DNA of 64,000 bases from Planctomicrobium piriforme (GTDB lineage Bacteria > Planctomycetota > Planctomycetia > Planctomycetales > Planctomycetaceae): contig NZ_FOQD01000022.1 in NCBI RefSeq assembly GCF_900113665.1, positions 1 to 64,000 of the forward strand, in the 5' to 3' direction. The translations under genes and the position numbers were made by a program. Position 1 is the stretch's first letter; each line of letters opens with the position of its first letter. Under the pieces are notes generated by a model. The model saw only the letters and a list, made by a program, of their open reading frames with translations, had not been told where the DNA came from and did not search any database. Positions 1-10,169 of this stretch are shown here, piece by piece.

Positions 1-194
1 CATCGCACAGGCATCCTTGCCATTTCGGAACAGCGTTATTCATATCGTAACCGCTCGTTCACGACAAGAATCCCTGCATGACAGTGATGAGTTACCTGAA
101 ATCTGCTTCCCTTCCGTACATTTCTTAGGTACGGTCCTGAATGGCGGACGCATTTCACGAGACGGTCTTTTTCAGGCACACTTTGGGTGTCACA

Positions 195-407
195 ATGGTG
201 ATCCAAATCAATCTCACTCCTGAGGAACTCAACCAGTTAAAGGCCTTTGCTCGTGCTGAGAGTGAAGGTGATGCCATTGAATTTGCCGCTCGTGAGTTCC
301 TCAGAGTGACCGTCCCGCCGGTCTATCTCGGCAGCCTTGATTTCGGACTTGGACGTCGCTGTGGCGAAGATGCCGCAAGAAATGATCCCCACTTAATCTA
401 TCCATAG
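195..407 (+). CDS. Small hypothetical protein, ribbon-helix-helix-like N-terminus
   Basis: A 70-residue reading frame starting at ATG 195; an upstream in-frame start at 141 would add 18 residues that look unlike protein. The first ~35 residues (INLTPEELNQLKAFA then a REFLR motif) have the spacing of a small helical antitoxin or ribbon-helix-helix protein. The second half is less natural. Shifting one base near position 350 gives another plausible C-terminus (LDVAVAKMPQEM), so a frameshift is possible. There is no convincing Shine-Dalgarno sequence and no toxin-like neighbour. I do not recognise the family and am not sure it is expressed. Confidence 0.3.
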   Translation: MVIQINLTPEELNQLKAFARAESEGDAIEFAAREFLRVTVPPVYLGSLDFGLGRRCGEDAARNDPHLIYP

Positions 408-1185
408 CGAGCCGATGAATCAGCATTTCGACCAAAAATGACTTCCTTTCGCTCCGATTCGCTCGAATTGATTTTTGGCCAATGTGAGCTTTCTAAGCTG
501 TGGGCCGGGGCTTCTGATTGCCGACCCGCATATCGGTGAGCCCCATTTTCTTTGCCCTGTCGCGGGAAATCTCAGTACTGCGATGCGCCCTTCCGATCGT
601 TTCCATATACGTTTTTTCTGAATTGTTCGGCGGATGGAACTCCGATTCCAGTCGCCTTCTTAGCCACAGAGGTGATCTGTTACGGCGAAGCACATGAAAG
701 GCCCTGCGGGGACTCTCGCTCGGCATTTCGCTTCCAGAGTGACATTCGCAGACGGCGATATTGCGGCGGATAATTCTACGCATGTCCTGTCTAGCCAAAG
801 CCCCGCTTTCAGGGAAAACGCGCCGAGGGAGCTTTCGGATGCGTCGATGGAATCGATTATGAAATGGTGCTCCAGGAAATCCTGCAAAGCTGGGCGTCCG
901 GTTTTCTCAGAAGAACTTTGGCGTTCGAACCGATTGCCAAGCCTCAGCAGTGCTTTCAATGCTTCCGCACCTTGCAGCGCGTCTTCGTCTCATTTAAGCC
1001 TTGACAGCGGCGCTTTGAGAAGGATTTGGTCGACCTGCGCCCTCGACCGCCCAGCGTGCGGATCTTATTGCCTGTTGGAAGGAAAAGTCGCATCGCCGGA
1101 AATTCAGAGAAACTATTGCAGGCAGTGCCCATTCATGGGTAGGCAGCTGCCCTACAGGTGTGAAAAAAAGCAAACAGCGACACGT
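408..1185. other. Gene-poor stretch, nothing recognised
   Basis: About 780 bases without a supportable gene. Reading frames of 60-200 codons exist on both strands, but none starts with a ribosome-binding site, shows a recognisable domain or fits its neighbours. Given the pseudogene further on at 5.2-5.8 kb this could be decayed coding sequence, but I could not identify a family. Confidence 0.5.
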
Positions 1186-4100
1186 TTACGATTTGAAATT
1201 GACGATTTTTGCCACAACGTTACTCGCTGCTCCGGCCGCGTCCTTAAGCGTGAATTCGACGCGACGTGCAACTCGCGAGGGATTCGCGCTCTTGCTGCTG
1301 TATGAAATTGCGCGGAGCAGCTGTTCAAGCCGGTCATGAGTCACTCCCTCGGTCAGGCGGATAGCAAGGGATTCCCCACTGCTTCCCGTGGAGAGAATCG
1401 TCCCGATCCGGGAGCCGTCATAAAGAACGGACTTGCCGTTCACTCTAAGCTCACCAGTTCCGCTGCTGCCTGTCGAGATGCTCAGGGCATCAGTGGTTGC
1501 ACTGAATCCCGTGAAGCGGACCATCAGGCTGCCGCCGGCAAAGTTCTGTTCATGATCCTGCACGGTCGCATCGGGCGCAAGCAGAAGTGAGCCGCCTCTT
1601 GGCGGATAGGTCACTTGGCCCGAGACTCCTCCCAGCACTGGAGAGTTCTGTAAGGCAATCATGAAGCGGTCGGTTGCCTGCTCCGTGTCGCGGACAGACG
1701 CGACCATGTTGACCGTCAGTTCCTCAAGATTGCCGCCGAGCGGAGCGATGAGAAGCAGGCCCGTTGCCGCGGCCAGGGTCGTGTTGATGGCACGGCGACT
1801 CGCCGTCAGCGTGATGGACCGAGTCCCATTGCCTTTGAGTTGGTCCCCTTGGATGCCGGCTGGGATTTCTGTATTGAGTTGCAGCGTTCCGGCCGTCGCC
1901 GTCAATTTGACCGTCACCTGTTCATCCTCGGGACTGCCGGTCACGCTCAATCCTTGCAGCGGAACTCGCTCCTGGGAATTGACCCGCGGTGAGAGCGTCA
2001 CGATGTCGTCACCAGCATTTCCTATCATTTTCTGAGTCAGAAATCCGCGCAGATCGTCATCTCCAGATCCGCTGAGCAATTGCTCGAGATACGCAGGCTG
2101 ACTGCTGTCGCTCATGACAATGGTCTGCCGGACAAAGCGCGGCAAGAACAAACTGCCATAGTCAACGACGCCTGTCCGACCCGGGGTCAGATCGGCGGTG
2201 ATGCTGGAATTGACGCTGGTCAAATCCAGGATGTCTTTACTGCCGCCGTCTTGAGTCTCTGTAATTTCGTCCGTAAACCCGTTGAACATTCCGGTGGGCG
2301 TGGCCTTGTTGAACAATCCGCTGAGCAGTGTGAGAGAGCTGAACAAATAACGATCACTGCCGCCGTTGCCGATCAGGCGGTCGTTGCCATTCCCGCCGTT
2401 CAGGGCATCCCCCCCCGAGCCGCCGTACAGGGCGTCGTTTCCATCTCCGCCGCTGAGATTGGCCGGAATCGAGCCTGTCACTTCTAACAGGTCGTTCCCG
2501 TCGTGTCCGAGGATCTGAATTCGAGACGGATTCGAGACTGTTCCTGCGCTGACGCCGTTAAACATCACGACTGTTCTGTTTGGAGCTGACCCATCAACAA
2601 CAATCCGGTCGTCAAGATTCGTTCCAACCACTTGCAGCAGTCCGTTTGTCAGCGTGGCTACGATCTGTACGGAAACGGCAGCCGAAAGGCGGTTCGTCGT
2701 TCCGTCGAGCGCTTCTGCGAAGGCCGCCATTGAATAGGGCGCTGCCGACAATGCGGTGGTCGTGATGCTCCAGGCTCCCGAGGCATCTGCGCGACGGGTT
2801 CCCACGAGGACAGTCTCCCCCGTCAATTGGTTGGTGGCAAACAGACTCACTTTGGCTCGCGGGAGAGTGGAACCACTGAGTGTGGGCGTGTTGTCGAGGG
2901 TGAGACCATCGCGCGACGAATCTCCCGTGTCACTGGCTGACGCCAGCAGTGGACGGGGCGTCAGATGAAATACCGAGGTGACTCGATCGCCCCAGTTTCC
3001 ACGCAGGTCTCGCCCATTCATAGTCAGCGTATGGTCGCCGGGCTCCAAGCCAGCCAATCTCACAAGCAGAATGTTCTGCGTGACCGCTTCCACCGCTGAA
3101 TCGAATTTTCCGTCCGCGGTATCAATTCCTTTGCCGCTGCCGTTGGGCCCAGATTGATCGAGGAAGTATTCCGGGGTGCGAATTTCGCTGCCGCCCGACG
3201 CGATGTCAGAAACGTTCGCCGTAAGTTGGAACTGAGGAATTCCAAGATCGGAGAGCTCCAGGGCGATCTCCAATTGGCTCACCGTCGGTCCCATGCGATC
3301 CTGCGGCTTGAGCTGATCGAGCCGCGATTTGAGGCGCGCGAGCACACCCGCATACTTCGGATCTTTGGCCCGATTGCGAAGTTCATAAGGGTCATTTTGT
3401 AGATCAAACAACTGCACATCGGAGACCGACTTTTCGGTGTACAGGTAACGCTCTGTGCGGACTGCATATTGCTGCACGCCCGCGTACGGCCCGCTGAAGC
3501 GCGGGTTCTGCACGAGAAAATCAGTCCGCCAATCGACGGATTCGCCTGCCACGAGTGGGGCCAGTGAACGGCCATCGATGGTGTGTGTGGTCGTCGCGCC
3601 GGCCAGCCCTGCCAGCGTGGCGGTGACGTCGACATTGAGGACAAGTTCATCTCGGACGCGCTGCACCGGATCGCGACCGTCTCGAATGAGCAGCGGGACT
3701 CGAATTGACTCTTCGTAGACAAGCCCTTTGCCGAGGTTTCCATGCTCTCCCCATTGAAAACCATTGTCCGATGTGAACACGATCACCGTGTTATCGAGCT
3801 GCCCAGTCGCTGTGAGCTTGTCGTAGATGGCCGCAACCGCTTCATCGATGGCCAGCAAGCTCGCCAGCTGCATCTGCCGCAGGCTGTCAATGTAAGCGAT
3901 TTCCGCGGTGGTGTTATTGGCCGGGACATTGAAGTTGGGCGGGCGCCAGGGCTCGATGTCGTCATATGCATCGAGATGACGAGCCGCCGGGAAGCCTGGA
4001 TAGTGAGGGGCATGCGGCGCAAAGTAGGCGAAAAAGGGGCCGTTTTCGGCCCCTTGTGAAATGAATTCCGTGACGGCATCCGCCAGGACGTCCGTACTGT

Positions 4101-4956
4101 AATCGTCCGCTTCCGTCCCTAACTTGGTCAAGACGCCATTATGGTTGATCGTTTCGTTGTAATACCCGACGGGATAGAGCGCGAAATATTCGTCCCAGCC
4201 CGGCAGCGGTTGCGTGCCCGGATCCGATTCGAATTCCTGATCGGTGACGAGATTCGTCCGGTCCTTCCCAAACAATCCGGTGCGGTAGCCCGCTGCATCC
4301 AGCCACACGGGGAGTGTGCTGTTAATGTCGTAGTTCACGAGCCCGCCCAAGGGGGGCAGGTTGTAAAGCACTCCGGATTGAGAAGCGAGTTGGCCTGTCA
4401 TTAACGAGGCCCGTGAAGGGCCGCACGAGGCTGTCGGAGTGAAGCTGTTGACGAAATTGGTCGCTGAGCCGCCCAGTAACTGCGATGTCTGGGGCAGGTA
4501 CGGCAGGGAATCCCAGCGCATGTCGTCCGTGTTGATCAGCACGAAATTCGGTTGGTAGCGAATCTCCTGCGAAAGCACGCTGCGATTGCCTGACTCGTCG
4601 GTCTCATACGCGGCGAACGCGAATTGGTTATTGATAAGTGTTGCCGCGTCGACTCGGACGTTCCAGCGACCCTCTGCGTCAGGCCGCGCGGATCCCACTT
4701 CTCCGCCGCCAGTCTGGAGGACCGTCACAACCGCCGACGGCTCGGCCGTCCCCTGGATCAAAAAGTTGAAGACGCCAGGCGCTGCATCGACACGCTCGAT
4801 TGGCCCGGCAACAGGTGCTGGCGTCAACCCATCCATACTGAACAGCACTCGTGGCTCCAGCGTCTGAGCGGTGAGAGCCCCCTGTGAAGTATTGCCGCAC
4901 CGTCTGCGCCCCCGACTACCGCCACAACGAGTCCAATTGTGTCTCCAGTTCAGCAT
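1186..4956 (-). CDS. Secreted sulfatase with LEPR-XLL motif, Ig-like domains and calcium-binding repeats
   Basis: Predicted 1256-residue extracellular sulfatase. The ATG at 4956 is preferred over an in-frame TTG at 4977. Residues ~33-39 are LEPRVLF, the LEPR-XLL motif found near the N-terminus of large planctomycete surface proteins. After a short Ig-like stretch, the sulfatase domain (~140-540) starts with NTDD, the metal-binding acidic pair. It contains CGPSR, with Cys178 as the residue expected to be converted to formylglycine (C-x-P-S-R). Further on are two Ig-like segments, then Gly/Asp-rich nonapeptide-like repeats (GGDGNDALYGG type, ~830-870) as in RTX/hemolysin calcium-binding repeats, and a C-terminal region of repeated beta-type sequence. 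It probably removes sulfate from a polysaccharide outside the cell; the substrate cannot be read from sequence. It stands alone, with no maturase next to it. Confidence 0.9.
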   Translation of the reverse strand: MLNWRHNWTRCGGSRGRRRCGNTSQGALTAQTLEPRVLFSMDGLTPAPVAGPIERVDAAPGVFNFLIQGTAEPSAVVTVLQTGGGEVGSARPDAEGRWNVRVDAATLINNQFAFAAYETDESGNRSVLSQEIRYQPNFVLINTDDMRWDSLPYLPQTSQLLGGSATNFVNSFTPTASCGPSRASLMTGQLASQSGVLYNLPPLGGLVNYDINSTLPVWLDAAGYRTGLFGKDRTNLVTDQEFESDPGTQPLPGWDEYFALYPVGYYNETINHNGVLTKLGTEADDYSTDVLADAVTEFISQGAENGPFFAYFAPHAPHYPGFPAARHLDAYDDIEPWRPPNFNVPANNTTAEIAYIDSLRQMQLASLLAIDEAVAAIYDKLTATGQLDNTVIVFTSDNGFQWGEHGNLGKGLVYEESIRVPLLIRDGRDPVQRVRDELVLNVDVTATLAGLAGATTTHTIDGRSLAPLVAGESVDWRTDFLVQNPRFSGPYAGVQQYAVRTERYLYTEKSVSDVQLFDLQNDPYELRNRAKDPKYAGVLARLKSRLDQLKPQDRMGPTVSQLEIALELSDLGIPQFQLTANVSDIASGGSEIRTPEYFLDQSGPNGSGKGIDTADGKFDSAVEAVTQNILLVRLAGLEPGDHTLTMNGRDLRGNWGDRVTSVFHLTPRPLLASASDTGDSSRDGLTLDNTPTLSGSTLPRAKVSLFATNQLTGETVLVGTRRADASGAWSITTTALSAAPYSMAAFAEALDGTTNRLSAAVSVQIVATLTNGLLQVVGTNLDDRIVVDGSAPNRTVVMFNGVSAGTVSNPSRIQILGHDGNDLLEVTGSIPANLSGGDGNDALYGGSGGDALNGGNGNDRLIGNGGSDRYLFSSLTLLSGLFNKATPTGMFNGFTDEITETQDGGSKDILDLTSVNSSITADLTPGRTGVVDYGSLFLPRFVRQTIVMSDSSQPAYLEQLLSGSGDDDLRGFLTQKMIGNAGDDIVTLSPRVNSQERVPLQGLSVTGSPEDEQVTVKLTATAGTLQLNTEIPAGIQGDQLKGNGTRSITLTASRRAINTTLAAATGLLLIAPLGGNLEELTVNMVASVRDTEQATDRFMIALQNSPVLGGVSGQVTYPPRGGSLLLAPDATVQDHEQNFAGGSLMVRFTGFSATTDALSISTGSSGTGELRVNGKSVLYDGSRIGTILSTGSSGESLAIRLTEGVTHDRLEQLLRAISYSSKSANPSRVARRVEFTLKDAAGAASNVVAKIVNFKS

Positions 4957-5239
4957 CAATTGTGTTCCCGTGTCCAAACAACCGTATTTGCGTCAATTGC
5001 CTAATGTGCTCCGATGAGCACTGAGCAAATACGGGGCCGCTGGCATGCTCAAGCCTGCCGTTGAGGTCATCCCCCCCTCGCTTACGGCAATTCCAAAGGC
5101 GTTGCTCCACCTGGGAATCCGATTTTCCCGCACCGGGATGTCCTTCGGAGGCCGCGAATTTGGAGCCGAATGCACGCCTGAATTGAGCGGTGTCTGAGCT
5201 CCCACCAATCCAGCATCAGTTTGGAGGCCAAAAAACGGG

Positions 5240-5819
5240 ATGCAGAGCGTCCGGTTTAGGAGGTTCGGATGTGAGAATGCGATCCCTGCTCCTGAGCGGG
5301 CTCTGCAGCGGTCACAACATAGTCAGCGGCCGATCGCGCAGCGTCGTCTTCATCTGTGATCAGCAGCCCGTTTTTCCATCGGCGCCTGCAGCGCCCTGCA
5401 TCTCAATCAGCGCCCAATTTCCTTGTAGTTTTCTCACACGCAGGGTGATTTTCAGCTTTCCGGCCCGGTCGTCGCGCTCGGCATTCCCTCAGAGCTCCCA
5501 CTTCCGATGATCCCAGACCATCACTGTTCCGCCGCCGGATTCCCACAGCGAAATGATTCCTTCGAAATCGCTGTCAGCGACAAATGATCTTCGATATGCC
5601 TCACCAGCTGCTTCTGATGAGGGTCCAACGACGGCCCTTTCCGCACGGCCCAGGTCTTCAGCGTTCCATTGAGTTCCAGGCGAAAGTCATAGTGCAGCCG
5701 GCTCGCCTCGTGCTTTTGAATGACGTAGAGCAGCTTCCCAGGCTGGAGCGAACCGCGACCTTCCGCAGGTTCTGCAGGCTTGTTGCAATCGCGTTGTTTT
5801 TGTATTGGGCCAGGCTCAT
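5240..5819 (-). pseudogene. Decayed LigD-type 3'-phosphoesterase (DNA ligase D N-terminal domain)
   Basis: Read on the minus strand from ATG 5819, the frames together spell a LigD 3'-phosphoesterase domain broken by frameshifts. MSLAQYKN comes first. After one shift follow LLYVIQKHEASRLHYDF, RLELNGTLKTWAVRKGPSL and HQKQLVRHIEDH, which match the family core (VIQKH..RLHYDFRLEL...WAVPKGPS). After another shift comes GGTVMVWDHRKWEL, the family's GGGTVMVWD motif, then AGKLKITLRVRKLQGNWAL, and finally NGLLITDEDDAA in yet another frame. At least three frameshifts mean no functional product. An intact homologue would remove 3'-terminal ribonucleotides or phosphates during end joining. No Ku or ligase gene is present in the window. 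The 5' end is clear; the 3' end is approximate. Confidence 0.85.
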
Positions 5820-6176
5820 GGAACGAGCATCCGCAGGCGGCCGCCTTCTTAGAGAATCATTTCTCCGCAGTTACTTTTGTGAGACGGCAAAGACGGCTGC
5901 TCACTGCTGCTGCGAGGGTGCCACAGGTTTCATCAGGATGTACATTTGCTTTTGCCCTGGGCTATTGAAGTGCGAGCCGTTCTCCTCGGAGCTGGCTCTT
6001 TCTGATACCGGTGGGCGCAGAAGCGCCGGACGGATCGTGGCAGCGCGGCGATCACTTCACATTATGTTCAGGGTTTTCAGCCTGGCTGTTGCATCCGCAA
6101 ATTTCGTCTACGATGTGCTGGTGGGATCTTTTCAACTAGGGGCGAGGCAGCGTCGCTTCCGATCACGAAATTGAAA
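5820..6176. other. Intergenic, nothing recognised
   Basis: Roughly 360 bases between the 5' end of the phosphoesterase pseudogene and the PAS kinase. It should hold the promoter of the kinase. I see no clear operator, terminator or RNA gene. Confidence 0.4.
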
Positions 6177-8558
6177 ATGCGCAGTTTTCTCAGACGGCTT
6201 TTTTCCCGAAAGCTGGAGCCCCCCCGAATTGGGCGTGCGTCCGGTCAGGCGGACATTCCTTTCACGCAACTGGTCGCCGCAGTGCGGGATTATGCGATTC
6301 TTCTGCTGGATCCAGAGGGCCACGTTCGTAGCTGGAATGCTGGTGCCGAGCAGATTAAGGGTTACCGGGCCGATGAAATTATTGGTCAGCATTTCAAAAA
6401 GTTCTACCCGCAAGAAGCACAGGCCTTCGGCTGGCCGACGCACGAGTTGAGCGTCGCGGCGTCCACGGGTCGCTTCGAGGATGAAGGCTGGCGGATTCGC
6501 AAAGATGGCTCACGCTTTTGGGCCAATGTCGTCATTACCGCCGTGCGGGATCCCGAGCGAGGCGGGCTGATCGGTTATCTGAAAATCACCCGTGATCTGA
6601 CAGATCGTCGTCTGGCCGAAGACAAGCTGCGGATGAGCGAAGAACGCTTCCGCCTACTGGTCGAGGGTGTCCAGGACTATGCGATTTTCATGCTGGATCC
6701 AGACGGGCGCGTCGCCACGTGGAATACGGGCGCCCAGCGGATCAAAGGCTACTCTGCAGAGGAGATCATCGGTGAACACTTTTCCCGATTTTATCCTGCT
6801 GAAGCGCTCCAGCGGGGCTGGCCGGAGACGGAGCTCCGGCAGGCCGCCGCGGACGGCCGCTTTGAAGATGAAGGCTGGCGGATTCGGAAGGATGGCTCGC
6901 CGTTCTGGGCGAATGTTGTGATCACCGCGCTACGGGATCAGACCGGCATCCTGCGTGGCTTTGCCAAGGTCACCCGAGACCTTTCGGAGCGGAGACGGGC
7001 CGAAGATCAAGCCAGACAGTTGCTGCAGGAGGAGGCCTCCCGGAAGGCGGCGGAGGCCAGTTTCCAGGAAGCTCAGTCGGCCCGTGACGAAGAACGTCGT
7101 CATCGCTCACAGTTACAGGTCACACTCAGCAGTATCGGCGACGCCGTGATTGTGACCGACTGCGCAGGGCGAGTGACGTTTCTGAACCCGGTTGCGACGG
7201 AACTGACTGGGTGGACCCCAGAGACGGCGGCGGGATCGCCGCTGGATGATGTCTTTCAGATCGTCAACGAAGAGACCCGCCGACCCGTGGAAAGTCCCGT
7301 CACGAAAGTTCTGCGGGAAGGAGTCGTTGTCGGGTTGGCTAACCACACGGTTCTGATTGCCAGGAACGGCCGGGAAGTTCCAATCGACGACTCTGGAGCT
7401 CCGATCCGTGGCCAAAACGGCGAAATCGCAGGGGTGGTCCTGGTTTTTCGTGACGTGACGGAGGCGCGCCGCGCGGTTGAGACCCGGCTGCATCTCGCGG
7501 CGATCGTCGAGTCCTCGGATGACGCCATCATTGGCCAAGATTTGCAGGGCACCATTCTGAGCTGGAACTCAGGGGCGCAGCGATTGTACGGATATCGCGC
7601 AGAAGACATTATCGGTCGACCGCTGACGGCGCTTGCGCCTCCCGATCACGCCGATGAAATGCCGCAGATGCTGCAGCAGATCATGCAGGGCGAGCATATC
7701 GAACATTTTGAAACGGTACGAATGCGCGTCGATGGCACTCGCGTCGACGTCTCGTTGACGGTTTCCCCCATCCGCAATGCCTCGGGGAATGTAATCGGGG
7801 CGTCAAAAATTGCGAGAGACATCTCTGAACGCAAACGCGAAGACCGCCGTAAAAACGAATTTCTCGCCATTCTTGCTCACGAACTCCGTAACCCGCTCGC
7901 CGCCCTGCGGAGCGGTCTCGACGTCCTGCAATTGCCTGGAAGCGATGCGGCGGAAACAACCGAGATCCTGACCATCATGTCAGGCCAAATGGATCATCTG
8001 GTGCGGATGGTCGATGACTTGCTGGACATCAGCCGGATCGCGCGGGGAACGCTCGAGCTTCGCAAGAGCCGTGTGTCGCTCCAGCAGATCGTCAAATCAG
8101 CCGTTGAAATGTGCGCCCCGGGCGTGGCAGCGCGCGAGCAGAAGCTCCATGTTAGATTGCCCGATGAGGATATTCCATTATTCGCTGACAACACGCGACT
8201 GGCGCAGGCCATTTCCAATCTGGTGACGAACGCGTCCAAGTACAGCGGCCGCGGCGACCCGATTTCAGTCACTGTCGAAAAATCCGGAGATACGGCCTGC
8301 ATCCGTGTCCGCGACGTAGGGATCGGCATCCCGCCGCCCCAGCTGTCTGGAATCTTTGAAATGTTCGCACAGCTGAAGCAGACCTCGGCGACGACGCAAA
8401 ACGGCATGGGCGTGGGGCTGGCGATCGTCAAGCGGCTGGTCGAGTTACATGGCGGCGTAGTCGAAGCGCACAGCGCTGGACCGGGACGAGGCAGTGAATT
8501 TCTGATCCGATTGCCGGCGTCAACGCCACTTGGCGGCGAAAGCGCGGGAAACGAATAG
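6177..8558 (+). CDS. Cytoplasmic histidine kinase with four PAS domains
   Basis: 793-residue sensor kinase. ATG 6177 is preferred over the upstream in-frame TTG at 6171. Four PAS domains lie at ~25-140, 150-270, 315-430 and 435-550, with a charged coiled coil at ~270-315 between the second and third. PAS1 and PAS2 are a recent-looking duplication: both carry RFEDEGWRIRKDGS and FWANVVITA. The HisKA domain has the phospho-acceptor in LAHELRNPLAAL (His568). The ATPase domain shows the N box (NLVTNASKYS), DVGIGI and GMGVGLAIVKRL. There is no transmembrane segment and no receiver domain, so it is a soluble kinase needing a separate response regulator, and none is adjacent. The ligand of the PAS domains is unknown. 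The next gene follows after 71 nt and may be co-transcribed. Confidence 0.93.
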   Translation: MRSFLRRLFSRKLEPPRIGRASGQADIPFTQLVAAVRDYAILLLDPEGHVRSWNAGAEQIKGYRADEIIGQHFKKFYPQEAQAFGWPTHELSVAASTGRFEDEGWRIRKDGSRFWANVVITAVRDPERGGLIGYLKITRDLTDRRLAEDKLRMSEERFRLLVEGVQDYAIFMLDPDGRVATWNTGAQRIKGYSAEEIIGEHFSRFYPAEALQRGWPETELRQAAADGRFEDEGWRIRKDGSPFWANVVITALRDQTGILRGFAKVTRDLSERRRAEDQARQLLQEEASRKAAEASFQEAQSARDEERRHRSQLQVTLSSIGDAVIVTDCAGRVTFLNPVATELTGWTPETAAGSPLDDVFQIVNEETRRPVESPVTKVLREGVVVGLANHTVLIARNGREVPIDDSGAPIRGQNGEIAGVVLVFRDVTEARRAVETRLHLAAIVESSDDAIIGQDLQGTILSWNSGAQRLYGYRAEDIIGRPLTALAPPDHADEMPQMLQQIMQGEHIEHFETVRMRVDGTRVDVSLTVSPIRNASGNVIGASKIARDISERKREDRRKNEFLAILAHELRNPLAALRSGLDVLQLPGSDAAETTEILTIMSGQMDHLVRMVDDLLDISRIARGTLELRKSRVSLQQIVKSAVEMCAPGVAAREQKLHVRLPDEDIPLFADNTRLAQAISNLVTNASKYSGRGDPISVTVEKSGDTACIRVRDVGIGIPPPQLSGIFEMFAQLKQTSATTQNGMGVGLAIVKRLVELHGGVVEAHSAGPGRGSEFLIRLPASTPLGGESAGNE

Positions 8559-8629
8559 ATCAACCGTTTCGATGGAGCTGCACACGTTGAGTTCAAAATG
8601 ACTTTTGAACCTGGGCCAATGGGCTAACG

Positions 8630-10129
8630 ATGAATGCGACATCCCTGGGGTACTTGCTGCTCGCCGTAGCGCTGATCGCGCTGAATGGGTTTTTCGTTCT
8701 CGCCGAGTTTGCGCTCGTGAAAGTGCGGGCAACACGCATCGAAGAATTGGCGCGGCAAAAGCACCGCCGCGCCATCCGGGCTCGGCAACTGGTCCTGCAT
8801 CTCGACCAGTCGTTGGCGGCGACCCAGCTCGGCATTACGCTGGCGAGCTTAGGACTCGGCTGGGTCGGCGAACCGGCTTTTGCGAGCCTGCTGACGCCGC
8901 TCCTGGGCCGGATGGAAGCCTGGTCACCGGCACTGCGGCACACGCTCGCCCTCGGGCTGGCTTTTGCCATCATCACGTTCTTGCACATCCTGCTCGGGGA
9001 GCTGGCTCCCAAAAGCCTTGCGATCCGGCGGCCTGAACAATGCGCGCTGGCGATCGCGTATCCGCTGCAGTGGGCCACATGGCTTTTTTACGGGCCGATG
9101 AAATTACTCAACGGCGCCTCCGATCTCGTTTTGCGTCTGGTCGGTCTGGGGAACGCCAGTCCCGAGATCGCTCATACCGAACATGAGCTGCGGAGTCTGC
9201 TCACAACAGCCGAAACGACTCGGGAGTTTCCGCTCGACCGGGTGCTGATGTTGGAAAATATCTTTGATCTTGGACAGCAGACTGTCCGCGACGCAATGAT
9301 CCCGTGGTCGGAAGTCAGTTGCTTGCGTCAAATTCTCTCCTACCGAGAGGTGCTGGAACAAATCGCGGCCAGGCACTTTTCACGCTGGCCGGTGCTGGAG
9401 CAGGATGGCGTTCCTCGGAGTTACTTGTTGGCCAAGGATCTGCTGCTCCCTGGAACCGTCAACGACTGGGGGGCAGCCTGCCGACCCTTAGCGGCGGTGT
9501 CGCCTGAGGATCACCTGGAAGTCACCCTCCGGCGTCTGCAGAAGGCGGGGGGCAACCTGGCCGTCGTCGTGGAGCACGGCAGGCCCCAAGGGCTCATCAC
9601 TCTCGAAGATATCCTGGAAGAAATTGTCGGCCGAATTGAAGACGAATACCCCCGGTTGCCCAAGTCGACTCTGAGGGACGTGGTGCAGGCGGGAGGGATT
9701 GTGCTGGACATGGAGGCTGAGTCTCCCGGCATGGCAATCGATGAAATGAGCTCGGTTCTCTTTCTGGACGATCCGACCTTGCTCACCCAATTACGAAAGC
9801 AGTTGTTGCCGCTCGGTGAGCAGCCCCTGCGCCGCCTCGGACCAGAAACTGCGATACGACTCGTCAGGGTCGCTGGCGTCCAACGACCGCGGATCGTCTT
9901 CGGCCGGTTGATTGCGGGCCTTGCAATCGATGACGTGCCGGATGAGCCTGTGCGACTCCTGTTCCTGGTTGTGACTCCGCTAGAGCGGCCCCATATCCAG
10001 GTAGCGCTCCTCCAGCAACTGGAGGCCGTGATCGACAGCGATTTTTTGCGCGAGCGATTGTTGCGGGCGAGCACTTCCGCTGCGGTGCTGGAGATCTTCA
10101 ATTCTGCGGACGCGGCAGCGACCGGATAG
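8630..10129 (+). CDS. CNNM/DUF21 membrane protein with CBS pair (hemolysin C/CorC-like)
   Basis: 499 residues from ATG 8630. The N-terminal ~190 residues form the CNNM transmembrane domain (DUF21), with LNGFFVLAEFALVKVR as the typical first helix and LGELAPKSLAIRRPE as the conserved end of the block. A CBS domain pair follows (~205-330; note VRDAMIPWSEV and GLITLEDILEEIVGRIEDE). A CorC/HlyC-type C-terminal domain covers ~345-430. About 70 further residues have no obvious assignment. Family members are implicated in magnesium or other cation export and homeostasis; the name hemolysin is historical. It runs convergently towards topoisomerase IB. Confidence 0.93.
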   Translation: MNATSLGYLLLAVALIALNGFFVLAEFALVKVRATRIEELARQKHRRAIRARQLVLHLDQSLAATQLGITLASLGLGWVGEPAFASLLTPLLGRMEAWSPALRHTLALGLAFAIITFLHILLGELAPKSLAIRRPEQCALAIAYPLQWATWLFYGPMKLLNGASDLVLRLVGLGNASPEIAHTEHELRSLLTTAETTREFPLDRVLMLENIFDLGQQTVRDAMIPWSEVSCLRQILSYREVLEQIAARHFSRWPVLEQDGVPRSYLLAKDLLLPGTVNDWGAACRPLAAVSPEDHLEVTLRRLQKAGGNLAVVVEHGRPQGLITLEDILEEIVGRIEDEYPRLPKSTLRDVVQAGGIVLDMEAESPGMAIDEMSSVLFLDDPTLLTQLRKQLLPLGEQPLRRLGPETAIRLVRVAGVQRPRIVFGRLIAGLAIDDVPDEPVRLLFLVVTPLERPHIQVALLQQLEAVIDSDFLRERLLRASTSAAVLEIFNSADAAATG

Positions 10130-10169
10130 GTAAAAGGTGTTCGAGGAGAAGCGGCGGCCCCGGTCCGGT

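Noticed and set aside
694..1305. 203-codon plus-strand frame
   Set aside because: No recognisable motif, no start signals, and it runs into the 3' end of the sulfatase gene on the other strand.
2340..2480. Tandem short repeats as a regulatory or recombination site
   Set aside because: They encode the Gly/Asp calcium-binding nonapeptides of the sulfatase.
5584..6174. 196-codon plus-strand frame
   Set aside because: It overlaps the LigD pseudogene, whose minus-strand frames match a known family; the plus frame matches nothing.
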